Of a stretch of DNA of 13,462 nt, positions 1-6,521 are shown in pieces. Numbering within the stretch: the stretch's first letter is position 1; the number at the start of each line of letters is the position of its first letter. The position numbers were made by a program, and so were the translations under genes. The notes beneath the pieces are model-generated. The model saw only the letters and a list, made by a program, of their open reading frames with translations, was not told where the DNA came from and did no database searches. Source of the DNA: Actinomycetes bacterium (GTDB taxonomy: Bacteria > Actinomycetota > Actinomycetes > Actinomycetales > Dermatophilaceae); contig JAEZWF010000054.1 of NCBI GenBank assembly GCA_023420415.1, positions 1-13,462 on the forward strand. Reading direction: 5' to 3'.

Positions 1-1350
1 TTCGGCAGCTACCTCCTGCGCGGCTTCGGCTTCCCGCTGTTCGCCTTCGCCTTCCTCGTGTGGGTCAACGCCGTCGTGCCCAAAGAGCGCAACGGCGCGG
101 CCGTGGGCTGGTTCTACGTCATGTTCACCGGCGGCATGCCCACCATCGGCTCGCTCGTCGCCATCGGGCTGATCCCCGCCTTCGGCGGCGGCGACGAGAT
201 GATCAACCTCGCCGCCACGGCGATCACCCTCTACTCGGCCTGCGCGCTGCTGGGCTCCTACCTCGCCGGCGCCCTTTCCGACCTGTGGGGCCCGCGGAAG
301 GTGATGCTGCTCGGCCTCATCGTGTGGGTGGTGTTCCAGGCCGCCTTCATCGGCGCGCTGGCCACCGAGTCGGTGCCGCTGATCTTCACCGCGTACACCT
401 TCCGCGGCTTCGGCTTCCCGCTGTTCGCCTTCTCCTTCCTGGTGTGGATCAACGCCGTCGTGCCCAAGCAGCGCAACGGCACGGCCGTCGGCTGGTTCTA
501 CGTCATGTTCACCGGCGGCATGCCCACCATCGGCTCGCTCGTCGCGATCGGCCTGATCCCCGCCTTCGGCGGCGGCCTGTTCGGCCAGCGCTGGGCCATG
601 GTCGCCTCCACGGCGATCGTCGTGGCCGGCTTCCTCATCGCCTGGCTCGGCGTGCGCGAGGAGCACGGGTACCGCCGTCTCGCCCCGGCGGGGGAGAGCA
701 GCCTCAGGGTGATCGCCTCCGGCGTGATCCTGTCCTGGCAGAACAAGCGCGTGCTGCTCGGCTTCCTGACCCGCCTGATCAACACCGCCCCGCAGTTCGG
801 CATGTTCATCATCCTTCCCACAGTGATCGCCGAGACCCTCGGCTGGGGAGAGAGCCGCTGGCTCCTGATGACCTCGGTGATCTTCGCCGGCAACATCCTG
901 TTCAACGCCGCCTTCGGCGCTCTCGGCGACCGCATCGGCTGGACCACCACGGTGCGCTGGTTCGGCATCGTCGGCTCCGCCATCGGCCTGCTGGCCTGGT
1001 GGTACGTGCCGCACTGGGTGCCGGCCGGCTCGAACTGGGGCTTCGTCGTGGCCGTCGCCGCGGGCACCGTCTTCGGCATCCTGCTGGCCGGCTTCGTGCC
1101 GCTCGGCGCGATCATGCCGGCGCTCGCCCCCGACCACAAGGGCGCCGCGATGGCCATGTACACCACCGCCGCGGGCGGTGCGACCTTCCTCGGCTCGGCC
1201 GTGGTCGCGATCGTCCGCCCCTGGGGTGGGAACGTCGGCGTGGTCTGGGCCTTCGTGGCCCTCTACGGCCTCGCCTTCCTCATGACCTTCGCGCTCAAGG
1301 TCGACCAGCCGCGGCTCGGCAAGAAGGACATCACCGCCGCCGAGGCGTGA
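1..1350 (+). CDS. MFS transporter, polyol permease-like (5' end outside window)
   Basis: The frame is open from base 1 and ends in TGA at 1348-1350, so the gene begins upstream; the GTG at 58 lies inside the reading frame and is not its start. The protein is strongly hydrophobic. It has an MFS loop 2-3 motif (SDLWGPRKVML, about bases 277-309). The C-terminal half, with RLINT, TTVRWFG, PALAPDHKGAA and VDQP near the end, resembles from memory the ribitol/arabitol permeases RbtT and DalT, so proton-driven uptake of a polyol or sugar is likely; the substrate is inferred. The visible order is abnormal: a TM4-TM5 segment (bases 19-192) comes before TM2-TM3 and then occurs again (403-576), 384 bp later and in frame. 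No sugar-catabolic neighbour is visible on the right side. Family confidence is high; whether the gene is intact is uncertain. Confidence 0.85.
   Translation, partial: FGSYLLRGFGFPLFAFAFLVWVNAVVPKERNGAAVGWFYVMFTGGMPTIGSLVAIGLIPAFGGGDEMINLAATAITLYSACALLGSYLAGALSDLWGPRKVMLLGLIVWVVFQAAFIGALATESVPLIFTAYTFRGFGFPLFAFSFLVWINAVVPKQRNGTAVGWFYVMFTGGMPTIGSLVAIGLIPAFGGGLFGQRWAMVASTAIVVAGFLIAWLGVREEHGYRRLAPAGESSLRVIASGVILSWQNKRVLLGFLTRLINTAPQFGMFIILPTVIAETLGWGESRWLLMTSVIFAGNILFNAAFGALGDRIGWTTTVRWFGIVGSAIGLLAWWYVPHWVPAGSNWGFVVAVAAGTVFGILLAGFVPLGAIMPALAPDHKGAAMAMYTTAAGGATFLGSAVVAIVRPWGGNVGVVWAFVALYGLAFLMTFALKVDQPRLGKKDITAAEA
19..192 (+). repeat. Internal direct repeat, copy 1 (TM4-TM5 of the MFS gene)
   Basis: This 174-bp segment matches 403-576 at 165 of 174 positions by my hand alignment (about 95%). 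It encodes RGFGFPLFAF through IPAFGGG. The two copies differ at four residues (A/S, V/I, E/Q, A/T); the other differences are silent. The 384-bp period is a multiple of three, so the frame is kept. Similarity stops at a GGCGGCGGC tract, where copy 1 continues as GACGAG and copy 2 as CTGTTC. Confidence 0.9.
403..576 (+). repeat. Internal direct repeat, copy 2 (TM4-TM5 of the MFS gene)
   Basis: This is the second copy of the 174-bp segment, in the place where TM4-TM5 belong in a normal MFS order (after the loop 2-3 motif and TM3, before TM6). It is therefore likely to be the native copy, and copy 1 the rearranged or paralogue-derived one. Confidence 0.9.
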
Positions 1351-1361
1351 GCCTGGGCCCC

Positions 1362-1388
1362 GGGGTCGGGGGGGGGGGCCCCCGCCCC
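1362..1388 (+). terminator. GC-rich hairpin with G11 tract after the MFS gene
   Basis: Eleven bases after the transporter stop, GGGGtCGGGGG (1362-1372) can pair with CCCCCGCCCC (1379-1388). This gives a 10-bp stem with one bulged T and a six-G loop. No T-tract follows, which is common for putative terminators in high-GC actinobacteria. The run of eleven G (1368-1378) is also a likely slippage or sequencing-error site. The terminator role is inferred from position and structure. Confidence 0.4.
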
Positions 1389-1433
1389 ACGACTGCGTGC
1401 CCTCCCCCCGCAGCGCTGAGCACAAAGCGGGGA

Positions 1434-1439
1434 TAGGCT
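1434..1439 (+). promoter_or_regulatory. Candidate -10 box upstream of kgd
   Basis: TAGGCT fits the actinobacterial TANNNT -10 pattern. It would start a transcript near 1446 with an untranslated leader of about 47 nt before the GTG of kgd. No convincing -35 hexamer is visible at the usual spacing, so this is a weak call. Confidence 0.25.
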
Positions 1440-1492
1440 GGGTGCAGCCGATGTGAGGCCATTGCCAACGTGATGAAAGAGGCGTATCCGCC

Positions 1493-4400
1493 GTGCCCGA
1501 CCAGTCATCGACCAGCGACCCCCTTGCGGCCTTCGGCCCCAACGAGTGGCTCGTGGACGAGCTGTATGAGCAGTACCAGAACGACAAGAACTCGGTGGAC
1601 AAGGCCTGGTGGCCGTTCTTCGAGAACTACCAGCCGGGCCAGGGGGCCGGTGCCAACGGCGCCGCGAACGGCACTGCGGCGAGCTCCGGCAGCAACGGCG
1701 CGGCGAGCGCGCCCGTGACCCAGCCGGCCGCGCCCCAGGCCGCTGCCCCGACGCAGCAGGCGCCCTCGACCACCTCCGCCCAGTCGACCGACAAGCCGGA
1801 CGCCAAGACCGACCAGGCCGTCGCCGACAAGCCCGAGGACAAGGAGGCCGCCGCGAAGTCGTCCGCCCCAGCCACCAAGGAGGGGCAGACCACCAAGGAG
1901 GCGCAGGCCAAGGAGGCCGCCGCCCCCAAGCCGCGCGACCCGGAGCAGCCCAAGGAGGCCAGCCCGGTCCACGAGGACGAGGTCAAGCCGCTGCGCGGCG
2001 CGAGCGCCCGCACCGTCACCAACATGGAGACGTCGCTGACCGTCCCCACCGCGACCAGCGTGCGGGCGGTCCCGGCCAAGCTGCTCATCGACAACCGCGT
2101 CGTCATCAACAACCACCTCGCCCGCTCGCGCGGTGGCAAGGTGTCGTTCACCCACCTCATCGGCTACGCCCTCGTCAAGGCGCTCGGCCAGATGCCCGAG
2201 ATGAACAACGGCTTCGCGGTCGACGAGAAGGGCAAGCCGGCGCTCGTCGTGCCCGGTCACGTCAACCTCGGCCTCGCGATCGACCTGGCCAAGCCCGACG
2301 GCACCCGCCAGCTGCTCGTGCCGAGCATCAAGGCCGCCGAGACGATGGACTTCAGCCACTTCTGGTCGGCGTACGAGGACATGGTCAAGAAGGCCCGCGA
2401 CGGCAAGCTGACCGTCGAGGACTTCCAGGGCACCACCCTCACCCTGACCAACCCGGGCACCATCGGCACCAACCACTCGGTGCCGCGGCTGATGTCCGGG
2501 CAGGGCGCGATCATCGGCGTCGGCGCGCTGGAGTACCCCGCCGAGTGGCAGGGCGCGAGCCAGGAGACGCTCAACCGCAACGCCGTCTCCAAGATCCTCA
2601 CGCTCACCAGCACCTACGACCACCGCATCATCCAGGGCGCCCAGTCCGGTGACTTCCTGCGGATCGTGCACTCGCTGCTGCTCGGTGAGAACGGCTTCTA
2701 CGACGAGATCTTCGAGTCGCTGCGCCTGCCCTACGAGCCGGTGCGCTGGGTACAGGACATCTCGGCCCACCACGACGACGACGTCAACAAGACGGCGCGT
2801 GTCCAGGAGCTCATCCACGCCTACCGCGTCCGCGGCCACCTCATGGCCGACATCGACCCGCTGGAGTACCGCCAGCGCCGCCACCCCGACCTCGACGTCA
2901 CCTCGCACGGCCTCACCCTGTGGGACCTCGAGCGCGACTTCGCCACGGGTGGGTTCGGCGGGGCGCCGATGCTCAAGCTGCGCAAGATCCTCGGCATCCT
3001 GCGTGACTCCTACTGCCGCACCATCGGCACCGAGTACATGCACATCCAGGACCCCGAGCAGCGGCGCTGGCTGCAGTCCAAGATCGAGGTCGGCTATGCC
3101 AAGCCGAGCGCCGACGAGCAGCTGCGGATCCTGCGCCGGCTCAACGCGGCTGAGGCGTTCGAGACGTTCCTGCAGACCAAGTTCGTGGGGCAGAAGCGGT
3201 TCAGCCTCGAGGGTGGAGAGTCGGTCATCGCGCTGCTCGACCGCATCCTCGTGCGCGCCGCCGCCGACTCGATGGACGAGGTCGCGATCGGTATGCCGCA
3301 CCGTGGCCGCCTCAACGTGCTCGCCAACATCGCGGGCAAGTCCTACGGCCAGATCTTCCGCGAGTTCGAGGGCAAGCAGGACCCCAAGTCGGTCCAGGGC
3401 TCCGGAGACGTGAAGTACCACCTCGGCACCGAGGGCGAGTTCGTCGCGGAGGACGGCAACAAGACCAAGGTCTACCTCGCCGCGAACCCCTCCCACCTCG
3501 AGGCCGTCGACCCCGTGCTGGAGGGCATCGCCCGCGCCAAGCAGGACCGGCTCAACCTCGCCGGTGAGGACTTCACCGTCCTGCCGATCCTGCTCCACGG
3601 TGACGCGGCGTTCGCCGGTCAGGGAGTCGTCGCCGAGACGCTCAACCTGTCGCAGCTGCGCGGCTACCGCACCGGCGGCACGATCCACGTCGTCATCAAC
3701 AACCAGGTCGGGTTCACCACCTCGCCGAGCGCGTCGCGGTCCTCGACGTACTCGACCGACGTGGCGCGGATGATCCAGGCGCCGGTGTTCCACGTCAACG
3801 GCGACGACCCCGAGGCGTGCGTGCGGGTCGCCGAGCTGGCGTACGAGTTCCGGCAGGAGTTCAACAAGGACGTCGTCATCGACATGGTGTGCTACCGCCG
3901 CCGCGGTCACAACGAGGGCGACGACCCCTCGATGACCCAGCCGCTGATGTACAACCTGATCGAGGCGAAGCGGTCGGTGCGCAAGCTCTACACCGAGTCG
4001 CTCATCGGTCGTGGGGACATCAGCCAGGACGAGGCCGAGGCGGCGCTGCGCGACTACCAGCAGCAGCTGGAGCGCGTGTTCGTCGAGACCAAGGAGGCGC
4101 TCAAGGCGCCGGCCGAGTCCCAGGGTGACGACACCAAGACCGGCACCGACGCCGAGGGCCACACCGGTCTCGAGCCGCCGAAGGCGCAGACCGCCGACCA
4201 GACCACCAAGTCGGCCACCGAGACCGCCATCTCCGAGCAGACGCTGCAGCACATCGGCGACGCGTTCGTGAACCCGCCCGCGGGCTTCACCGTCCACCCG
4301 AAGCTCAAGCAGGCCATGGAGAAGCGGGCCGACTCGGTGCGCAACGGCGGCATCGACTGGGCGACTGGCGAGCTGCTCGCGTTCGGGTCGCTGCTCATGG

Positions 4401-5386
4401 ACGGCACTCCGGTCCGGCTGGCCGGCCAGGACAGCCGTCGGGGCACGTTCGTCCAGCGGCACGCGGTGCTCATCGACAAGAACACCGCCGAGGAGTGGAC
4501 CCCGCTGCTCTACCTGGGCGAGGGGCAGGCCCGGTTCTGGGTCTACGACTCGCTGCTGTCCGAGTTCGCGGCGATGGGCTTCGAGTACGGCTACTCGGTC
4601 GAGCGCCCCGACGCGCTGGTGCTGTGGGAGGCGCAGTTCGGCGACTTCTTCAACGGCGCGCAGACGATCATCGACGAGTTCGTGTCCTCCGGAGAGCAGA
4701 AGTGGGGCCAGCGTTCCTCGGTCGTGCTGCTGCTCCCCCACGGCTACGAGGGCCAGGGCCCCGACCACTCCTCCGCGCGCATCGAGCGGTTCCTCACGAT
4801 GTTCGCCGAGGACAACATGACGGTCGCCTACCCCTCGACCCCGGCGAACTACTTCCACCTCCTGCGCCGGCAGGCCTACGCCCGCCCGCGTCGACCGCTC
4901 ATCGTCTTCACCCCGAAGTCGATGCTGCGGCTCAAGGCGGCGGCCAGCAGCCCGCAGGACTTCACCCAGGGCCGCTACCAGCCGGTCATCCCCGACCCGG
5001 CGAACCTCTCCGGTGACGGCGTGACCCGCGTCCTGCTCGCCAGCGGCAAGGTCGTCTACGACCTGGAGGCGGCGCGGGAGAAGGCCGGCGACACCTCGAC
5101 CGCGATCGTGCGCGTCGAGCAGCTCGCTCCCATCCCGGGTGCGGAGATCGCGGCCGAGCTCGCGAAGTACCCGAACGCCGACGTCGTCTGGGTCCAGGAC
5201 GAGCCGCGCAACCAGGGTGCCTGGCCGTTCATGGCGCTCAACCTGCCCGAGGCGCTGGCCCAGCACGGCCAGAACCGCCCGCTCATGGTCGTCTCCCGCA
5301 AGGCTTCGGCCTCGCCGGCGACCGGGTCGAGCAAGCGGCACGCCGAGCAGCAGGCGGAGCTGGTGCAGCAGGCCTTCCAGCGCTGA
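1493..5386 (+). CDS. kgd: Multifunctional 2-oxoglutarate decarboxylase/dehydrogenase E1 with E2-like domain
   Basis: This 1297-aa thiamine-diphosphate enzyme takes 2-oxoglutarate towards succinyl-CoA in the TCA cycle. The N-terminus (FGPNEWLVDELYEQY, residues 11-25) is diagnostic of actinobacterial KGD/OdhA. A flexible Ala/Pro/Lys-rich linker covers about residues 48-165. An E2-type succinyltransferase domain follows (about 170-410) with the catalytic DHR motif, His377. The E1 domain fills the rest, with HGD (702-704) and NN (736-737) of the ThDP/metal site, then RRRGHNEGDDPS, GQDSRRGTF and the LLLPHGYEGQGPDHSSAR segment. No lipoyl domain is present, as expected; in this family the lipoyl group comes from the pyruvate dehydrogenase E2. 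Residues about 872-917 are a Thr/Asp-rich low-complexity stretch inside the E1 part. The GTG start fits the family N-terminus, with AAAGAGG about 11 nt upstream. Relatives are controlled by a GarA/OdhI FHA protein and by acetyl-CoA; neither is visible here. Confidence 0.97.
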   Translation: MPDQSSTSDPLAAFGPNEWLVDELYEQYQNDKNSVDKAWWPFFENYQPGQGAGANGAANGTAASSGSNGAASAPVTQPAAPQAAAPTQQAPSTTSAQSTDKPDAKTDQAVADKPEDKEAAAKSSAPATKEGQTTKEAQAKEAAAPKPRDPEQPKEASPVHEDEVKPLRGASARTVTNMETSLTVPTATSVRAVPAKLLIDNRVVINNHLARSRGGKVSFTHLIGYALVKALGQMPEMNNGFAVDEKGKPALVVPGHVNLGLAIDLAKPDGTRQLLVPSIKAAETMDFSHFWSAYEDMVKKARDGKLTVEDFQGTTLTLTNPGTIGTNHSVPRLMSGQGAIIGVGALEYPAEWQGASQETLNRNAVSKILTLTSTYDHRIIQGAQSGDFLRIVHSLLLGENGFYDEIFESLRLPYEPVRWVQDISAHHDDDVNKTARVQELIHAYRVRGHLMADIDPLEYRQRRHPDLDVTSHGLTLWDLERDFATGGFGGAPMLKLRKILGILRDSYCRTIGTEYMHIQDPEQRRWLQSKIEVGYAKPSADEQLRILRRLNAAEAFETFLQTKFVGQKRFSLEGGESVIALLDRILVRAAADSMDEVAIGMPHRGRLNVLANIAGKSYGQIFREFEGKQDPKSVQGSGDVKYHLGTEGEFVAEDGNKTKVYLAANPSHLEAVDPVLEGIARAKQDRLNLAGEDFTVLPILLHGDAAFAGQGVVAETLNLSQLRGYRTGGTIHVVINNQVGFTTSPSASRSSTYSTDVARMIQAPVFHVNGDDPEACVRVAELAYEFRQEFNKDVVIDMVCYRRRGHNEGDDPSMTQPLMYNLIEAKRSVRKLYTESLIGRGDISQDEAEAALRDYQQQLERVFVETKEALKAPAESQGDDTKTGTDAEGHTGLEPPKAQTADQTTKSATETAISEQTLQHIGDAFVNPPAGFTVHPKLKQAMEKRADSVRNGGIDWATGELLAFGSLLMDGTPVRLAGQDSRRGTFVQRHAVLIDKNTAEEWTPLLYLGEGQARFWVYDSLLSEFAAMGFEYGYSVERPDALVLWEAQFGDFFNGAQTIIDEFVSSGEQKWGQRSSVVLLLPHGYEGQGPDHSSARIERFLTMFAEDNMTVAYPSTPANYFHLLRRQAYARPRRPLIVFTPKSMLRLKAAASSPQDFTQGRYQPVIPDPANLSGDGVTRVLLASGKVVYDLEAAREKAGDTSTAIVRVEQLAPIPGAEIAAELAKYPNADVVWVQDEPRNQGAWPFMALNLPEALAQHGQNRPLMVVSRKASASPATGSSKRHAEQQAELVQQAFQR
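3291..3298 (+). repeat. GTATGCCG octamer 1 (in kgd)
   Basis: This copy reads GGT ATG CCG (Gly-Met-Pro) in kgd. It is one of 13 exact copies in the window. The others are at 5399, 5427 (-), 5543, 6024 (-), 7617, 8205, 8615 (-), 8775, 9847 (-), 12203, 13279 (-) and 13408, given as left coordinates with (-) for CGGCATAC on the + strand. Confidence 0.7.
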
Positions 5387-5397
5387 CCCAAGGCTCA

Positions 5398-5435
5398 GGT
5401 ATGCCGCCCGCTCACCCTTGAGCGGGCGGCATACC
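5398..5435 (+). terminator. Perfect 17-bp hairpin after kgd, built from inverted GTATGCCG motifs
   Basis: GGTATGCCGCCCGCTCA (5398-5414) is exactly complementary to 5419-5435 across a four-base loop, CCCT. It begins 11 nt after the kgd stop, where a terminator is expected, but no T-tract follows. Each arm carries the octamer GTATGCCG or its complement, which recurs across the window. Termination is inferred; the perfect inverted repeat is seen directly. Confidence 0.6.
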
Positions 5436-5459
5436 CATCTCCGCACTCGCCTTGCCCGC

Positions 5460-5516
5460 TCATGTCCCGCAACATGCCGTCACGAGCGCCGATCGACGGC
5501 ATGTTGCGGGACATGA
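5460..5516. repeat. Perfect 22-bp inverted repeat, 13-nt spacer
   Basis: The arms are 5460-5481 and 5495-5516 with spacer 5482-5494; every base of the 22-bp stem pairs. Each arm has two CATG tetramers around TCCCGCAA. It sits 25 bp after the kgd hairpin and about 67 bp before the likely -10 box of the next gene. It could be a second terminator, a structured leader or small RNA, an operator, or a remnant of a small palindromic repeat family. It lacks a T-tract. Confidence 0.6.
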
Positions 5517-5542
5517 ACCGGAGCCCGGGCGACCACCTGCGG

Positions 5543-5550
5543 GTATGCCG
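5543..5550 (+). repeat. GTATGCCG octamer in the kgd-DUF6104 gap
   Basis: This is a non-coding copy, 27 bp after the 22-bp inverted repeat and 33 bp before the candidate -10 box. With the two in the kgd hairpin it makes three copies within about 150 bp of non-coding DNA. Confidence 0.7.
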
Positions 5551-5582
5551 CGTGCCTCGGTGAGTGCCGGCAGCTGAGTTTG

Positions 5583-5588
5583 TATGGT
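5583..5588 (+). promoter_or_regulatory. Candidate -10 box for the DUF6104-like gene, leaderless start
   Basis: TATGGT fits TANNNT and ends seven bases before the GTG at 5596, so the transcript could begin at or next to that codon. A weak -35 candidate, GTGAGT (5560-5565), lies 17 nt upstream. GGTGG at 5586-5590 could instead act as a ribosome binding site. Confidence 0.3.
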
Positions 5589-5595
5589 GGCTGGC

Positions 5596-5775
5596 GTGTA
5601 CTTCACCGACCGTGGCATCGAGGAGCTGGCCGCGCGCCGCGGTGAGGAAGAGGTGACGTTCGAGTGGCTGGCCGACCAGCTGCGCACGTTCGTCGACCTG
5701 AACCCCGAGTTCGAGACCCCGGTCGAGCGGCTCGCCACCTGGCTGGCCCGCCTCGACGACGATGACGACGACTGA
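5596..5775 (+). CDS. Small acidic protein, DUF6104-like
   Basis: The 59-aa product begins M(V)YFTDRGIEEL and contains EEEVTFEWLADQLRTFVDLN and PVERLATWLARL, ending in six Asp. From memory this matches DUF6104, a roughly 60-residue actinobacterial family often found near kgd; its function is not known to me. I chose the GTG at 5596 because the family starts at MYFTDRG; an in-frame ATG at 5584 would add MVAG. The sequence suggests a compact, mainly helical, cytoplasmic protein with a disordered acidic tail. It has no signal peptide, membrane segment or cysteine pair. It lies 209 bp after kgd beyond two hairpins, so it is probably transcribed separately. Confidence 0.8.
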   Translation: MYFTDRGIEELAARRGEEEVTFEWLADQLRTFVDLNPEFETPVERLATWLARLDDDDDD

Positions 5776-5808
5776 CGACGACTGAGCGACGACTGAGCGA
5801 CGACTGAG
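5766..5808 (+). repeat. 11-bp tandem repeat carrying TGA in every frame
   Basis: CGACGACTGAG occurs three times exactly at 5776-5786, 5787-5797 and 5798-5808. A ten-base partial unit at 5766-5775 precedes them and contains the stop of the DUF6104-like gene. Because 11 is not a multiple of three, successive TGA triplets (5773, 5784, 5795, 5806) fall in all three frames. A degenerate copy continues to about 5819. Confidence 0.85.
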
Positions 5809-5848
5809 TGACCACTGACCCGATGACGACCGAACAGCGAGACCCCTC

Positions 5849-6499
5849 GTGACCGAACCCACCTTCACCCCGAGCGCCGAGTTCCACGTGGCCGCCGAGG
5901 GTCCCCGCGACGTCGCCCTGGTCTTCCTCGGTGCGTCCATGGTGGCCGGCGTCGGCGACCCCAAGGGGCAGGGCTGGGTCTCCCGCGTCGTCGGCCGCAC
6001 CCAGCACCCTGACCTGGAGCTCACGGCATACAACCTCGGGGTCCGGGGCGACACGACCGCCGACCTGCTCGCGCGCTGGCAGGCGGAGTGCAAGCCGCGC
6101 TGGCGCGGCAGGTCCGAGAAGCGGCTCGTCGTCTCGATCGGCGCCAACGACGCCCGGTCGGGCATCACCCTCGCGCGGCACCGCCTCAACCTCGCCAACA
6201 TCCTCGACGAGGCCGCCAGCACGGGCATCGGCACCTTCGTCGTCAGCCCGCCGCCCACCGACGACGAGGAGCTCAACGGCAAGCTCGACGTCCTGGTCGA
6301 GGCCCAGGCCGACGTGTGCTCACGCCGTGGGGTGCCGTTCGTCGACACCTTCAGCCCGCTGCTGGGGCACGAGCAGTGGCAGGCCGACCTGGCGGCCAGC
6401 CGGGTGCCACACCACCCGGGGCAGGCCGGGTACGGTCTCATCGCATGGCTGGTCCTGCACAACGGCTGGTACGACTGGCTGCAGATCCCGTCCAGCTGA
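5849..6499 (+). CDS. SGNH/GDSL-family hydrolase
   Basis: This 216-aa protein has the SGNH blocks in order: FLGASMVAGVGD with putative nucleophile Ser30, NLGVRGD with Gly64, SIGANDA with Asn100, and HHPGQAGY with His189. The family includes esterases, lipases and sugar deacetylases; the substrate cannot be told from sequence. Two family positions are unusual: the Asp of GDS is Ala29, and the Asp of the usual DxxHP is Val186, so the classical triad acid is not where expected. There is no signal peptide, so the protein should be cytoplasmic. The GTG start has only a weak purine-rich stretch (GCGAGA) upstream. It lies 73 bp after the small acidic gene and 22 bp before the next, so the three + strand genes may be co-transcribed. 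Confidence 0.8.
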   Translation: MTEPTFTPSAEFHVAAEGPRDVALVFLGASMVAGVGDPKGQGWVSRVVGRTQHPDLELTAYNLGVRGDTTADLLARWQAECKPRWRGRSEKRLVVSIGANDARSGITLARHRLNLANILDEAASTGIGTFVVSPPPTDDEELNGKLDVLVEAQADVCSRRGVPFVDTFSPLLGHEQWQADLAASRVPHHPGQAGYGLIAWLVLHNGWYDWLQIPSS

Positions 6500-6521
6500 T
6501 CCGAAGTCCACGAGGGGAAAC

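Noticed and set aside
58..1350. GTG at 58 as the start of the MFS gene
   Set aside because: The frame is open from base 1 and already encodes the conserved RGFGFPLFAF segment before 58, so the real start lies outside the window.
60..1436. Overlapping 458-codon + strand frame across the MFS gene
   Set aside because: It is Arg/His/Pro-rich with no hydrophobic segments, a typical out-of-frame shadow.
1505..5446. A 1313-codon open frame on the minus strand opposite kgd
   Set aside because: It is a shadow of kgd caused by high third-position GC. It is rich in Arg, Gly, Val and Leu with no recognisable domain, while the + strand frame matches KGD throughout.
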